A stretch of DNA of 64,000 nt from an uncultured Bacteroidales bacterium (GCA_946185745.1 CAMHKQ010000006.1:26720-90719); one strand, 5' to 3'; positions 1 to 10,459 are shown, counted from the stretch's first letter. The notes: generated by a model not told the origin, from the letters alone. Program-made: numbers and translations.

Positions 1-285
1 CCTTCCGGCCGCATCGAGTATCTCCGCATAGTCGGGAGCGACAAAACCGAAGTCATAGGCAAGGAACTGGCAATCAGGCGCGCCCTCAGCGAAAGCCATC
101 TCAAGAGTTCGGCCTTCGACGTGGAATGGGAGGGCGACGACTGCATCCTCCGCGGCCGCGGATGGGGACACGGCGTCGGCCTCTGCCAGATAGGCGCGGC
201 GGTGATGGCCTCGAAGGGTTTCGACTGCGCAGGAATCCTTGCCCATTATTATCCCGGATCCGAAATCAGCGACAGCCATGAGTAA
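1..285 (+). CDS. SpoIID/LytB-domain protein, C-terminal fragment (5' truncated by window)
   Basis: Frame 1 is open from base 1 to the TAA at 283-285; translation contains [19 protein letters not shown]...[11 protein letters not shown], typical of the SpoIID/LytB C-terminus. Confidence 0.8.
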   Translation, partial: PSGRIEYLRIVGSDKTEVIGKELAIRRALSESHLKSSAFDVEWEGDDCILRGRGWGHGVGLCQIGAAVMASKGFDCAGILAHYYPGSEISDSHE

Positions 286-1555
286 GACGAAATCTCCCTG
301 GATGTGGGTGCCTACGCTCTATTTTGCGGAGGGGATTCCCTATTTTCTGGTGAACGTGGTGTCCGTGACCATGTTCAAGCGCCTGGGCATGGACAACGCC
401 TCCCTGGCGGCTCTCACCTCGCTGCTGTATCTGCCCTGGGTGATAAAGCCGCTCTGGAGCCCCCTGGTGGATGTAGTGAAGTCCAAGCGCTGGTGGATTC
501 TGGCTATGCAGGCCGCCATGACGGTGTGTTTCGCGGCGCTGGCCCTGTCGCTTCCCCGCGAAGTGGGGAAACCGGTCGGGGCGTTCGTGCCCGCACTCGT
601 CATCTTCTACGTCTCGGCCATGCTTTCAGCCACCCATGACATAGCCGCCGACGGGTTTTACATGCTCGCTCTGGATGACCACAGGCAGAGCCTTTTCGTT
701 GGCATACGCAGCACGTTCTACAGGATTGCGAGCGTTTTCGGGCAGGGCGTCATCGTGGTGGTGGCGGGACTGCTCGAAACCAGGTACGGCAATATCCCGA
801 GGGCGTGGATTTATACTTTGCTCGGTTCGTCGCTGCTTCTTCTGCTCATAACCCTGTGGCATACTCTTGCCCTGCCGTCGGAGGAACGTTCCCTTGAACC
901 CGAAGCCAGGGAAGAGAAACGCAATTTCGCCGGAGCTTTCAGCACTTTCTTCAGGAAGCCCGGAGTGTGGCTGGCGATTGCGTTCATGCTTCTGTACCGC
1001 CTTCCCGAGGCCCTTTCAGTGAAGATGCTCACGCCCTTCATGCTGGATCCGGTCGATGCCGGCGGCCTTGGCATCACAACGGCCCAGAGCGGACTGGTGT
1101 ACGGGACGGTCGGAGTGATTGCGCTCACCGTCGGAGGCATCCTGGGCGGTCTTTTCGCAGCCCGGGTGGGCCTGCGCAAGTCGCTGTGGCCCATGGCATT
1201 GAGCCTTGCTCTTCCGTGTGCGGTGTATCTCTATATGGCCATCGCGCAGCCTTCGGAGCTCTGGAAGATTTATGTCTGCGTGGCCTTTGACCAGTTCGGA
1301 TACGGTTTCGGTTTCACGGCCTACATGCTGTACATGATGTATTTCAGCGAAGGCGAGTACCAGACTTCCCATTACGCCCTGTGCACGGCCTTCATGGCCA
1401 TGAGCATGATGGTGCCGGGCTTCTTCGCCGGCTGGCTCCAGCAAAGTCTCGGCTATACCGGTTTCTTCGTGCTGGTGATGATATGCTGCATCGCCACCAT
1501 TGCCGTGACAGCATTCATCCCCCGGACCATAAAACACGATTACGGCAAAAAATAA
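278..1555 (+). CDS. AmpG-like MFS permease (muropeptide/peptide transporter family)
   Basis: Internal ATG at 278 ([26 protein letters not shown]) fits better than 239; 12-TM MFS pattern with AmpG-like N-terminus; overlaps the SpoIID stop. Confidence 0.8.
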   Translation: MSKTKSPWMWVPTLYFAEGIPYFLVNVVSVTMFKRLGMDNASLAALTSLLYLPWVIKPLWSPLVDVVKSKRWWILAMQAAMTVCFAALALSLPREVGKPVGAFVPALVIFYVSAMLSATHDIAADGFYMLALDDHRQSLFVGIRSTFYRIASVFGQGVIVVVAGLLETRYGNIPRAWIYTLLGSSLLLLLITLWHTLALPSEERSLEPEAREEKRNFAGAFSTFFRKPGVWLAIAFMLLYRLPEALSVKMLTPFMLDPVDAGGLGITTAQSGLVYGTVGVIALTVGGILGGLFAARVGLRKSLWPMALSLALPCAVYLYMAIAQPSELWKIYVCVAFDQFGYGFGFTAYMLYMMYFSEGEYQTSHYALCTAFMAMSMMVPGFFAGWLQQSLGYTGFFVLVMICCIATIAVTAFIPRTIKHDYGKK

Positions 1556-1617
1556 TTTCCAAAATATTGTTACATTAGGCACGATTTATCGTCTATAGAT
1601 TAAAGAACACTAAAAAC

Positions 1618-3105
1618 ATGAGCACCATGAGAACATTCTTCAAACTCGCATTGACCGCTGCAGCAGCTGCAGCCCTTGCACTTTCTTCCGTTGATCTCAG
1701 TGCCCAGTCACGCGGGGGAGGCAGCTCCCGAAGCGGTTCGAGCAGCCGTTCTTCCAGCAGCAGTGTTTCCCGCTCCAGCTCGGGCAGTTCTTCCGCCGGC
1801 ATATCCCGTTCCAGCGGTGCATCCACCCGCTCGTCCGGCAGTATCTCCAGCTCGTCAAGCAGCGCTTCCCGTTCGTCCGGCAGCGTCTCCCGTTCCTCTT
1901 CACCCCAGGTGAACAGGGGCAGCCAGAGCACTACCAGGGCACAGGGCGGCACCATAAGCAGCTCTTCCAGGAGCACCGGCACTACCGGTCTCTCGCGCGG
2001 TTCCGAAGTGACTCAAAAGAGCTCGGGCAGCAGCACCCGCAGCAGCGGCACCACCGCAAGCAGGGGTTCTTCCAGCTCCAGCGCACGCAGCGGCGGCACC
2101 GTCACCAGCAGGTCCTCGGGCACCACCACTACCCGCAGTTCAGGGCTCACCAGGGGAGAGGAAGTTTCCCCCAAGTCCGCAGCCGACAAGACCGGCGGCA
2201 ATAACAGGGGTGCCACCACCACTACCACTAGCGGCCGCAACTACGGGGTGGGTTCTTCCTCCCGCGGATACGACACCGGTGACAGCTACAATCGCCAGAC
2301 CCAGGGTCCTCCCGCAAACGAAGTCCGCTTCGACGACCACGGAAAGCGCGTTCATCCGCACGACCGTCCTTTCATGGACTGGAACCGTCCCGGCCACTTC
2401 TACGGCGGAAACCCCCACTACTTCGGATACAGGGTACGTTACCTGCCCCACTACAGAAGGGTCAGATACTGGGGTATCGACTATTACTTCTACAACGACA
2501 TCTGGTACAGGTACTATCTCGGTCACTACGTGATCTGCCGTCCGCCCTACGGAATCGGATTCGGCTACGACCTCTACAACCTCGAGCTTGACGTGATCAG
2601 GTTCGCCTACTACAACAACGTTTACCGTTCATACCATATCATCAACAGCAACTACGACACCATCCTCGAGCAGAACCGCATAATTGCAGAGAACAACGCC
2701 ATCATAGCGGCGCAGAACGCAATGATCGCGGCTCAGCAGGCCACTCCCTCACATATCGGGGCTGCAGCCGGACCGGTTGAAGACCTGAACGCACTCAAGA
2801 GTCTCGACTCCTACACCCTTGCGACCAGACTCGGGCTCATCCAGAGCTATGCGGCTGCAAACCAGGAGTACTACTACGACGACGGCGTGTTCTTCGTCAG
2901 GGACAACGGGGAATACAAGGTGATAGTTCCTCCCGCAGGAGCACTCATCAAGGCCCTCCCCGACGACTACGAAATCGTAAGGCTGGCAGATAATAACGAA
3001 TACTACAGGGTAGACGACACCATCTACCGCATGACGGTAACCGACGGAGTTCCGTACTTCGAGGTCCTCGGACAGCTCCAGCAGAACACTGTAGTTATGA
3101 AATAA
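1618..3105 (+). CDS. Exported Ser/Arg/Gly/Thr-rich low-complexity protein with Tyr-rich C-terminal region resembling DUF6515
   Basis: Signal peptide-like N-terminus (FFKLALTAAAAAALALSSVDLSAQS), ~200-residue S/R/G/T-rich segment, then YYFYNDIWYRYYLGHYVICRPPYGIG and YYYDDGVFF...LPDDYEIV repeats. Confidence 0.7.
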   Translation: MSTMRTFFKLALTAAAAAALALSSVDLSAQSRGGGSSRSGSSSRSSSSSVSRSSSGSSSAGISRSSGASTRSSGSISSSSSSASRSSGSVSRSSSPQVNRGSQSTTRAQGGTISSSSRSTGTTGLSRGSEVTQKSSGSSTRSSGTTASRGSSSSSARSGGTVTSRSSGTTTTRSSGLTRGEEVSPKSAADKTGGNNRGATTTTTSGRNYGVGSSSRGYDTGDSYNRQTQGPPANEVRFDDHGKRVHPHDRPFMDWNRPGHFYGGNPHYFGYRVRYLPHYRRVRYWGIDYYFYNDIWYRYYLGHYVICRPPYGIGFGYDLYNLELDVIRFAYYNNVYRSYHIINSNYDTILEQNRIIAENNAIIAAQNAMIAAQQATPSHIGAAAGPVEDLNALKSLDSYTLATRLGLIQSYAAANQEYYYDDGVFFVRDNGEYKVIVPPAGALIKALPDDYEIVRLADNNEYYRVDDTIYRMTVTDGVPYFEVLGQLQQNTVVMK

Positions 3106-3853
3106 GAGACATTCTCAAAAGATTTTCGGCAGACCCGGAGGCGAGATATTCGACTCCGGGTTCGCTTTTTCCGGCAGGAATGCCGTTTTCGGCCATTACG
3201 TCGGCGAGGCGCCTGGCAACTGCAGGAGCCGGGTCTATGAAGCGCACGTCCGGGTGGCCGTCTTCTGCCGCGACTTTGCGGAGGGTGTCCAGCAGGAAGG
3301 GGTAGTGTGTGCAGCCAAGCACTATGCGGTCGGCACCCTCGTCGAGCAGGGGAGCGAGACTCGCCCGGACGACCTGCTCCGCATGGGGTCCGGTGAGTTC
3401 CCCGTTTTCCACCAGTTCCACAAATCCGTGGCCGACCCTTTCCTCGATGCGGACTTCGTTTTCGAAGCGGCCTTTGGTGTTGAGATACTTGCTGCCCTTG
3501 AGGGTGCCTGCGGTGGCCAGGATGCCTATGACCCCCGTTTCAGTGCCGAGGGCGGCCGGCTTGACGGCCGGTTCCATGCCGATGAAGGGGATGGGGTATT
3601 CGGCCCTGAGCTTTTCAATGGCGGCGGCGGTGGCGGTGTTGCAGGCGAGCACCATGGCGTCGGCGCCTCTCCAGAGGAAATGGTTCGTGATGCGGCGGAG
3701 CCTGTCCTGGATGTATTCAGGCGTTTTCTCGCCGTACGGGCAGTGGGCATTGTCGGCAAAATAGATGTAGCGTTCCTGCGGAAGAACCTTGCGTATCTCG
3801 CGGAAAACGCTCAGACCTCCGACTCCGGAATCCATTATGCCGATAATTGCCAT
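3095..3853 (-). CDS. murI: Glutamate racemase
   Basis: MAIIGIMDSGVGGLSVFREI, ACNTATAAAI, LGCTHYPFL motifs with both catalytic Cys. Confidence 0.95.
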   Translation of the reverse strand: MAIIGIMDSGVGGLSVFREIRKVLPQERYIYFADNAHCPYGEKTPEYIQDRLRRITNHFLWRGADAMVLACNTATAAAIEKLRAEYPIPFIGMEPAVKPAALGTETGVIGILATAGTLKGSKYLNTKGRFENEVRIEERVGHGFVELVENGELTGPHAEQVVRASLAPLLDEGADRIVLGCTHYPFLLDTLRKVAAEDGHPDVRFIDPAPAVARRLADVMAENGIPAGKSEPGVEYLASGSAENLLRMSLIS

Positions 3854-3875
3854 TGCAGTACAAATATAGTCAATT

Positions 3876-4820
3876 TCAGGGTTTCAGGCCCTTGAACAGG
3901 TTAAGCAGCCTGAAGGCCGCCACATAGTTCCCCCCGAGCAGGCGGAAGAGCAGATGCTCGAAACGGTAGCGGGCTATGTCGCTGCGGCGGAAAACCTCCA
4001 GCAGCCCTTTCTTTCCGGAAAGGAAGGAGTTGAAGGCGCGTTTTTCCTGCCGCCCGAAGGGGGTGATGTCCAGCAGGGCGCGGTTTACCATTACGCAGAT
4101 GCGCTGGCTGAACACGCGTCGGTCAGCCTCTTCGGACACGCTCCCGTCGCGGAAGGAAAGCAGCGATTCGGCAACAGTGATGCGGTCGTAAGCCTTCCTG
4201 ATATTCCGGGAGCGGGTGATGCTGCCACCCCGTACCAGTACGTTGTATGAAGGCCGGTTTGTGACGTGGCAGCTTTCCGCCATGTACAGGGCCCTCGGAA
4301 TCAGCTCGGAATCCTCGAAGAAGATGCCTACCATGAAGCGGAGGTTGTTTTCCTGCAGGAAACCCCTGCGCCAGATGTACATGACGGCGCAGTCGAGCCA
4401 TTTGAGGGAGCGGAAGACTTCCGCCGGGCCTGCATTTTCGGGGAGGACGTTCCTGAGGGGGCCGGTGCCGTTGTTTCTGGCAGCTACGGAGATGTAGTCG
4501 CACGGGTGTTCCTTCACTGTGGCGCAGGCCCATTCCACTGAACCATCCGTGAGCGAATCGTCGGAATCGACGAACCATACGTAATCGCCCTTCGCCACCC
4601 GCAGCCCTGCATTCCTGGCGGCGCTCGGCCCGGCGTTTTCCTGTGACAGCACGGTGATGCCCGGATGCTCCGCGGAGAGCCTGCGGGCGAGCGCGTGGCT
4701 GCCGTCGGTGGAACCGTCGTTCACGATGATGATCTCGGCATCGCCACCCAGGCAGGAAAGGACGCACATTTCCAGCCAGGCTTCGGTGTTGTAGACAGGT
4801 ATGATTATGCTAAGGGTCAT
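3876..4820 (-). CDS. Glycosyltransferase family 2
   Basis: MTLSIIIPVYNTEAWLEMCVLSCL...IVNDGSTDGS...YVWFVDSDDSL. Confidence 0.9.
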   Translation of the reverse strand: MTLSIIIPVYNTEAWLEMCVLSCLGGDAEIIIVNDGSTDGSHALARRLSAEHPGITVLSQENAGPSAARNAGLRVAKGDYVWFVDSDDSLTDGSVEWACATVKEHPCDYISVAARNNGTGPLRNVLPENAGPAEVFRSLKWLDCAVMYIWRRGFLQENNLRFMVGIFFEDSELIPRALYMAESCHVTNRPSYNVLVRGGSITRSRNIRKAYDRITVAESLLSFRDGSVSEEADRRVFSQRICVMVNRALLDITPFGRQEKRAFNSFLSGKKGLLEVFRRSDIARYRFEHLLFRLLGGNYVAAFRLLNLFKGLKP

Positions 4821-5647
4821 CTGCGGAACAGTTTTTTGAGGAAATAGGTGAATTTCGCGGCGGCTATCTGCCAGCGGGGAGTGCCCATGTAGTTGCGGTA
4901 GTAGTAGCAGTCGCTTTCGAAGGCCATCTGCCTCCGCTTCAGGGCGTCGAAGTAGCGGGCGGTGGTCGCCTCATGCTCGTGGAGCACGCTCACCGACGGA
5001 AGATACCATTCGCCCCGGCCGATCTGTTTCATGCGCTCCGCCAGTATCGCCTCTTCTGCGTAAAGGAAGGTGGCCGGGTCCATGCCGCCGCAGGCCCGGT
5101 AGTCCTCGCCCCTGGCCATGAAGAAACAGCCGGAAACCAGGTAACACGGACCTTCATCCCTCGGCACAACGGTCTCGTAGAGGGCGGCATGTTTTTTCCG
5201 CGAGAGGTACAGGTTGCTCCAGTAGATTGCCACGTGCCTGTGCCAGAAACTCCTGTAGGGGTGCGGGCTCTGCAACTTGCCGTCGAGACCGACCACCTTG
5301 GGGCCTATCACGCCGTATTCAGGAAGCTCCGAGAGCCTCGCGGCCATGGCATCGACTACCGACGGGTCGGTAAAGACTATGTCGTTGTTGGCGAATAGGT
5401 AGAAATCCGCCTCTGGGAAAACTGCGGCTCCGGCGTTGTTGCCCCTGGCGAAGCCGGCGTTCTCTTTCATTTCCAGCACTTTGCAGCCTTCGGGGAGGCC
5501 CTTCCGCAGGGCAGCGGCGCTCTCTGCCGTGGACGCGTTGTCCACCACCACCACCTCGTGCGGGGCGGAAATCCTGCTGACTTCCTCCCTTACGAAGCGG
5601 ATGGTCTGTTCTTCGTTCCGATAGTTTATGACTATGACGGCTACCAT
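4817..5647 (-). CDS. Glycosyltransferase family 2 (rhamnosyltransferase-like)
   Basis: VIVINYRNEEQTIRFV...VVVDNAST...NAGFARGNNAG...LFANNDIVF. Confidence 0.9.
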   Translation of the reverse strand: MVAVIVINYRNEEQTIRFVREEVSRISAPHEVVVVDNASTAESAAALRKGLPEGCKVLEMKENAGFARGNNAGAAVFPEADFYLFANNDIVFTDPSVVDAMAARLSELPEYGVIGPKVVGLDGKLQSPHPYRSFWHRHVAIYWSNLYLSRKKHAALYETVVPRDEGPCYLVSGCFFMARGEDYRACGGMDPATFLYAEEAILAERMKQIGRGEWYLPSVSVLHEHEATTARYFDALKRRQMAFESDCYYYRNYMGTPRWQIAAAKFTYFLKKLFRR

Positions 5648-6591
5648 TTGGGATCTTTGAATTTTCCGGTGGTGAATCCGCTCCGGAGTATCCTGCCAAG
5701 CTTCTGCCAGCGCCTCTTCACATATATCCAGATGGCCATGCGTCTCATTTTCAGGTACTCCGCTCTCGTATAGTACACTTCCATCGACTTGTCTATGTCG
5801 GTGAGGTCATAGGAGTGGGCACTTTTGCAGAAGACCTCCTTGTAGTATACGTCGGTGAGCCAGTCATACATGTCCCCTTTGACCTTTACAAAGGTTCCGG
5901 TGCTGATGCGCTCCCTTTTCCTGAGGTCGTTCAGGATGTCGAGGTAGACTACGGCATGTGCACGGAAGTAATTGTATCCTCCTTTACCTTTGTCGTCCGG
6001 CTGGGTCGCAAGCGGCGTATTGTCAATAACATACCTGGACTGCTGCCTCATCTCGAAGAGCAGGGAAGAGTTTGGGAACAACTTGTCGTATGCTATGGAA
6101 TCCATCACGGGCTTGTCTATGTCCCATATGCCAAGACCTCCCATCCAGCACGACCACGTGGACATGCCGTAGACGAAGGAGTTGAAGTCTTCACATTCGG
6201 TGAGCTGCCCGAGTTTAAGATGCCCGGAAGCAAAATATACCACCGGTTTTTCATCCTTGTACCTGTCTACTATATCCAGCATCCGTTGCAGGGCCCCCGG
6301 AACAAGCACCTCGCGATGGTTCATCGCCTTGCAGAAAGTGCCCTTGCCGAGTTTGAGAGCATCCATTATGTTGTGAAAACCCTGGGATGTCGTACGCCTG
6401 TAGGTGAGATTGGGATACTGAAGCTCTTTGACGGCTTTTTCCAGCTCGTCTGAAGGGCCGTTGTCCGTGATGACAACCTCGAATCTGTCCGTGTCGCAGC
6501 CCTGGGCGTAGATACTTTCAAGTGCCGGCAGAACCCAGCGGGCCGTGCCGTTTGTGGGGATGCAGATGGATAATGTCAAATTGTCCTTCAT
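5641..6591 (-). CDS. Divergent GT2 glycosyltransferase
   Basis: N-terminal LSICIPTNGTARWVLPALESI...VVITDNGPSDELE; usual DxD region reads KAMNHREVLVPGALQ. Confidence 0.75.
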   Translation of the reverse strand: MKDNLTLSICIPTNGTARWVLPALESIYAQGCDTDRFEVVITDNGPSDELEKAVKELQYPNLTYRRTTSQGFHNIMDALKLGKGTFCKAMNHREVLVPGALQRMLDIVDRYKDEKPVVYFASGHLKLGQLTECEDFNSFVYGMSTWSCWMGGLGIWDIDKPVMDSIAYDKLFPNSSLLFEMRQQSRYVIDNTPLATQPDDKGKGGYNYFRAHAVVYLDILNDLRKRERISTGTFVKVKGDMYDWLTDVYYKEVFCKSAHSYDLTDIDKSMEVYYTRAEYLKMRRMAIWIYVKRRWQKLGRILRSGFTTGKFKDPKW

Positions 6592-7517
6592 ATCTTTGAG
6601 ATTGAATCTGTAAACATTATTATGCCCTCCTCGAGGCTGGTGGAATGGAAATCGATGAGGGAGCCTATCTTCGAGCAGTCGAGCACTATGGAATCCACGT
6701 CTACGGTGCGTTTGTCGACGTATTCCACTTTGAGCGGCCTGTCAAGGTGAGCACCCAGGATGGAGAGCACCTCGTTCACCTGATAACCCTTCCCGCTGCC
6801 GACGTTCACCGTCTCGCAGGAAACTCCTTTCTCTATGAGCCGGAACACTGCATCAGTGAGGTCATCCACATAAATGTAGTCCCTTACGGCCTTGCCGTCG
6901 CCCCATATCTGCAGGGCTTCTCCTTCGAGTGCCTTGCCGGCTGCGACTGCTATCAGCCCCTGTTTCCCGCCCGGCTTCTGGCCGGGGCCGTATGCGTTAG
7001 ACGGCCGCACGATAAGGTAGTCCAGCCCGGAACGGCGGTGCTCGAAGTATACCAGGTCTTCGATTATGCTTTTGGACAGGCCGTAGTAAGAGATGGGCTT
7101 GCGTATGTCGTCTTCGCGGTGGGGGCGTCCGCCGTTGTTGCCGTATACCGTTCCGCCGGAAGAGAAGAAGACGAGTTTCACCTTCTTTTCGGCACAGAGC
7201 CTGAAGAGGCTTGCGGAAGGACTGATGATGCGATCGGTCTCTCGGCGGAAATGCTCGAGTGAACTGCCCGGAATCATGGTGGAAACCAGGTGGGCGGCTA
7301 CAACAACCCCGTAGCGGTCAATGACATCCGCAATCAGGGCGGTGTCGTCCAGAGTGCCGCGGACGAGCTCTATCCTGCCTGCGAACGGCTCGAGCCTCGA
7401 GAGGTCGGCGGTTTCGGGTTCGAGCACCACCACCCTCCAGCCTTTATCGCTGAGGTATTTCCTTACCAGTGACGCGCCTATGAATCCGGCGCCGCCTATG
7501 ATCAGTATCGTCTGCAT
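6588..7517 (-). CDS. NAD-dependent epimerase/dehydratase (GalE-like SDR)
   Basis: ILIIGGAGFIGASLV; SSGGTVYG; YYGLSK; RPSNAYGPGQ; YVDDLTDAV. Confidence 0.9.
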   Translation of the reverse strand: MQTILIIGGAGFIGASLVRKYLSDKGWRVVVLEPETADLSRLEPFAGRIELVRGTLDDTALIADVIDRYGVVVAAHLVSTMIPGSSLEHFRRETDRIISPSASLFRLCAEKKVKLVFFSSGGTVYGNNGGRPHREDDIRKPISYYGLSKSIIEDLVYFEHRRSGLDYLIVRPSNAYGPGQKPGGKQGLIAVAAGKALEGEALQIWGDGKAVRDYIYVDDLTDAVFRLIEKGVSCETVNVGSGKGYQVNEVLSILGAHLDRPLKVEYVDKRTVDVDSIVLDCSKIGSLIDFHSTSLEEGIIMFTDSISKI

Positions 7518-8524
7518 AATCTTCTTTCAAAAAAGTGGGTGGCGCTTATCAGGCGTCCGAGTACTTTTGTTATCCGGCGGTCCTCCGCAGCTTCGCGCCC
7601 GTCCCGGGGAAGCTCAAGGCCGCTGAAATCCACTTCGGGATACTCCGCAGGGTACCGTTCTTTTATCATGGTCCTCAAATGCCCGTTGAAGTACCTTGCA
7701 AATGCTTTTTTCCATCGGGCGGGCAGGTGAAGCTGCGTCCCCGTCCATTCTTTCAGCGGCTGACAGGTGCGCATGAAGGCCAGAAGCGTCTCCAGTTTCT
7801 GCGACTCGTTGATGCTCCAGCGGTACATGCAGAGCGGCTGGTCGTAGCGGTACACGCGCAGCTTTTTTGCCGCGAGCACGTTGAAATAGTAGTCGGCCGA
7901 AGGGTAGCCTTCTTCACTCCACCCGCCCAGGGCGACGACCGCGTCTCTGCGGAACAGCACGCCGGTGGGGGCGTCGGGATTGCTCGGGAGATAGTCGCAC
8001 ATGCGGAGCCTGAAAACGGGCTGCGGCATCAGTTCTGGATAATCGATGTCATCGTCCGAAAAACGCTTCTTCTTCGGGTAGAGGCAGTCGATTCCAGGCT
8101 TGTCCGACACAATCCGCATGCATCTGGAAAGGAACTCCGGGTGAAGCAGGTCGTCGTCGTGCACCATAACGAAATAATCGCTCTTGCAGAGCTCCACGAT
8201 TCGGTTCCAGTTGCCCGTCATGCCGAGGTTCGCAGCGTGCTTGTAATAGACTGTCCTGGGCGAGGCGAGCGAGCGAACGTACTCTTCCGTTTCGTCGCCT
8301 CGTTCCGGGTTGTTGTCGCAGATGAGTATGTCGTAATCGTCGAAACCCTTCTGGGCCAGGGCGCTTTCCACTGTTGCCCTGAGGGTGACGGTGCGTTTGT
8401 ATGTTGGAATGGCTATAGTTACCTTATGGGGCACGGGAGTGCCGCACACCGGAATGGAAGGGGTCCCGGAGTAACGCGCGAAGTTGTCGTGCGGGGTCAT
8501 GAGCCACTTAATGTCCTTTTCCAT
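7502..8524 (-). CDS. Glycosyltransferase family 2
   Basis: KVTIAIPTYKRTVTLRATVESAL...ILICDNNPERGDE...YFVMVHDDDLLHPEFL. Confidence 0.9.
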   Translation of the reverse strand: MEKDIKWLMTPHDNFARYSGTPSIPVCGTPVPHKVTIAIPTYKRTVTLRATVESALAQKGFDDYDILICDNNPERGDETEEYVRSLASPRTVYYKHAANLGMTGNWNRIVELCKSDYFVMVHDDDLLHPEFLSRCMRIVSDKPGIDCLYPKKKRFSDDDIDYPELMPQPVFRLRMCDYLPSNPDAPTGVLFRRDAVVALGGWSEEGYPSADYYFNVLAAKKLRVYRYDQPLCMYRWSINESQKLETLLAFMRTCQPLKEWTGTQLHLPARWKKAFARYFNGHLRTMIKERYPAEYPEVDFSGLELPRDGREAAEDRRITKVLGRLISATHFFERRLCRRY

Positions 8525-9923
8525 TCTTCAGTGTTTTAAGATGGTTGAATCCGTACTGCACGAAGCGCGGCAGGCTCACGTTCAGGTCTTTCAGCACCCA
8601 GCGGGGCCAGTACCAGTTGTTGTAGCAGAGCTGCACGATGCCCTGGACGAGTACGACTCCCCACAGGCCCAGTGAAGTGAACTGGAGCGAGAGGAATGTG
8701 AGCAGGGCGATTATGCCCCCGCTGATGAGCCCGGCTGCCACGAAGGGAACTTCGTTCTTGGTGGTGATCAGCGAGGCGAAGAGGCTGTGGTTGCCCTCCA
8801 GGGCTGTCACCAGCAGGTAGACGGCGCAAATAGATGCGGCCGGCAGATGCGTTTTCGAGTGGATGAGCGAAAGCGCCGGTTCCCCCAGGAATACCACTGC
8901 CAGCGTGCCCGCGATGAAGACTACCCAGTAGACCAGCATCGAAAACGAGAACAGCCCCTTCAGCTCTTCCGTCTGCCCGGTCACCCGGTAATTCGAGAAC
9001 GCGGGCATGTAGGAATTCGTCAGGATAACCGCCACGCCGGAAATGATGGCGGACATCTGGATGAGCAGGCCGAAGCTGCCGGATACCGCCAGCGGAAGGT
9101 ACAGCCCGACCAGGAAGAGTCCGAGCTTGTTGATGGCGTATGACCCGACCAGGTTGATGCCCAGCTTGCGGGCGTTGAACCAGATGGTGCGGAAGGTCTC
9201 GGAAATCTCTTCCTTCGAGATGGCAAATGCGGTTTTTGCCTTGAGCTCGGGGGTGAAATACACCTTGTAGCAGTAGAAGCGCTGCACGAACGGGGCGAGC
9301 AGGTTCGCTATCACTACGGAAAACAGCCCCATGCCCATGTAGAGCATCGCAACGCTGAGTGCAATCTGCGCTACCCTTGTCATGATGGTGGCCTTGCTGG
9401 ATTCCTCTATCATGCCGCTGCCGGTGAGCAGGGTGGTGTAGTAGGAATAATAGAAGTTGAAGAAAACCGACACGGAGTAGATGAGCCAGATCCACAGGGA
9501 GCCTGGAACGCTCGTGAATCCGTCGGTAACGAAATAAATGTAAACCGTGCCTGCGGTGAGCATTATGGCCAGGGCTGCCAGGGACAGGCGGCTGTACACC
9601 TTCCTGGCGGTCTTCAGCAGCACAGCCAGCAGGCGGTAGTTCACCTCGCCGCTCTCATTGTGCTCCACTCCTTCCTTCAGAAGGGTCTGGGCGCCGCTGC
9701 TCACATATGAGAAATTCCGCCCGAACTGGGGACCGAAGCCGAAGTCGATGAGCATCACGATGCTGCTCACGGTGGCCATGAGGTAGTTCATGCCAACCTC
9801 TTCCGGCGACAGCATATGCAGGACGAAAGGCATTATGATGAGGCCCGTGGCCAGAGAGAAGAACTTGGCCACATAGCTCCATGTAATGTCTTTCCTGGAT
9901 ATGTTTATGTTGGTCCGGGGCAT
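8508..9923 (-). CDS. Polysaccharide/oligosaccharide flippase (Wzx-like MATE/MVF protein)
   Basis: Multi-TM ~470 aa protein inside the glycan operon: WSYVAKFFSLATGLIIMPFVLHMLSPEEVGMNYLMATVSSIVMLIDFGFG. Confidence 0.85.
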   Translation of the reverse strand: MPRTNINISRKDITWSYVAKFFSLATGLIIMPFVLHMLSPEEVGMNYLMATVSSIVMLIDFGFGPQFGRNFSYVSSGAQTLLKEGVEHNESGEVNYRLLAVLLKTARKVYSRLSLAALAIMLTAGTVYIYFVTDGFTSVPGSLWIWLIYSVSVFFNFYYSYYTTLLTGSGMIEESSKATIMTRVAQIALSVAMLYMGMGLFSVVIANLLAPFVQRFYCYKVYFTPELKAKTAFAISKEEISETFRTIWFNARKLGINLVGSYAINKLGLFLVGLYLPLAVSGSFGLLIQMSAIISGVAVILTNSYMPAFSNYRVTGQTEELKGLFSFSMLVYWVVFIAGTLAVVFLGEPALSLIHSKTHLPAASICAVYLLVTALEGNHSLFASLITTKNEVPFVAAGLISGGIIALLTFLSLQFTSLGLWGVVLVQGIVQLCYNNWYWPRWVLKDLNVSLPRFVQYGFNHLKTLKNGKGH

Positions 9924-10459
9924 CAGAAAGGAGATACGAAATCTTTCAGTTCAGGGAATGTGAGGTCGCGTCCGGAGCGGATGGGGGAGTCTGCGCCCCA
10001 GTCGAATCCGAATGAAAATGCGTCTATGCCTGAGTCGAGCTCCCTGTCGTAAGGGGCGGTCTGCGCGTAGTTGCAGACGGTGCCTTCTTCAAGCGAGAGG
10101 AAGCCGTGGGCGAAGCCCTTGGTGATGAAGAGAAACCTGCCGTTTTCGGCGTCGAGTTCGGTGGAGAAGGCTTTGCCGCATGTCGGTGAATTTTTCCGGA
10201 GGTCCAGGACGACGTCGAGGATGCGGCCGCTGCTGACATACACCAGTTTGTCGCAGTCCGCCGGCGGGAGCTGGAAATGCATGCCCCTGAGGACATTTTT
10301 CCGGTTCACGGAATAGTAGAATTCGCTGAAGCCGAACGTCAGCCAGTTTTCCATGAAGAAGGCCCTGCTGAAGGGTTTCATGAAGCTGCCGCGTTCATCC
10401 TTGAAAACGTTGTTTTCGAGGATGTACAGCCCTGAGAACGATGTTTTTTCGATTGTCAT
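9923..10459 (-). CDS. RmlC/AscE-like nucleotide-sugar 5- or 3,5-epimerase (cupin)
   Basis: FKDERGSFMKPF...NVLRGMHFQLPPADCDKLVYVSSGRILDVVLDLRKNSPTCGK...FITKGFAHGFLSLEEGTVCNY. Confidence 0.88.
   Translation of the reverse strand: MTIEKTSFSGLYILENNVFKDERGSFMKPFSRAFFMENWLTFGFSEFYYSVNRKNVLRGMHFQLPPADCDKLVYVSSGRILDVVLDLRKNSPTCGKAFSTELDAENGRFLFITKGFAHGFLSLEEGTVCNYAQTAPYDRELDSGIDAFSFGFDWGADSPIRSGRDLTFPELKDFVSPF

Noticed and set aside
1593-2526. Several antisense ORFs opposite the Ser-rich gene (1593-1982, 2013-2240, 2140-2526)
   Set aside because: Low-complexity Leu/Glu/Arg/Val translations are the complement of the Ser/Arg-rich repeats; no independent evidence of coding.
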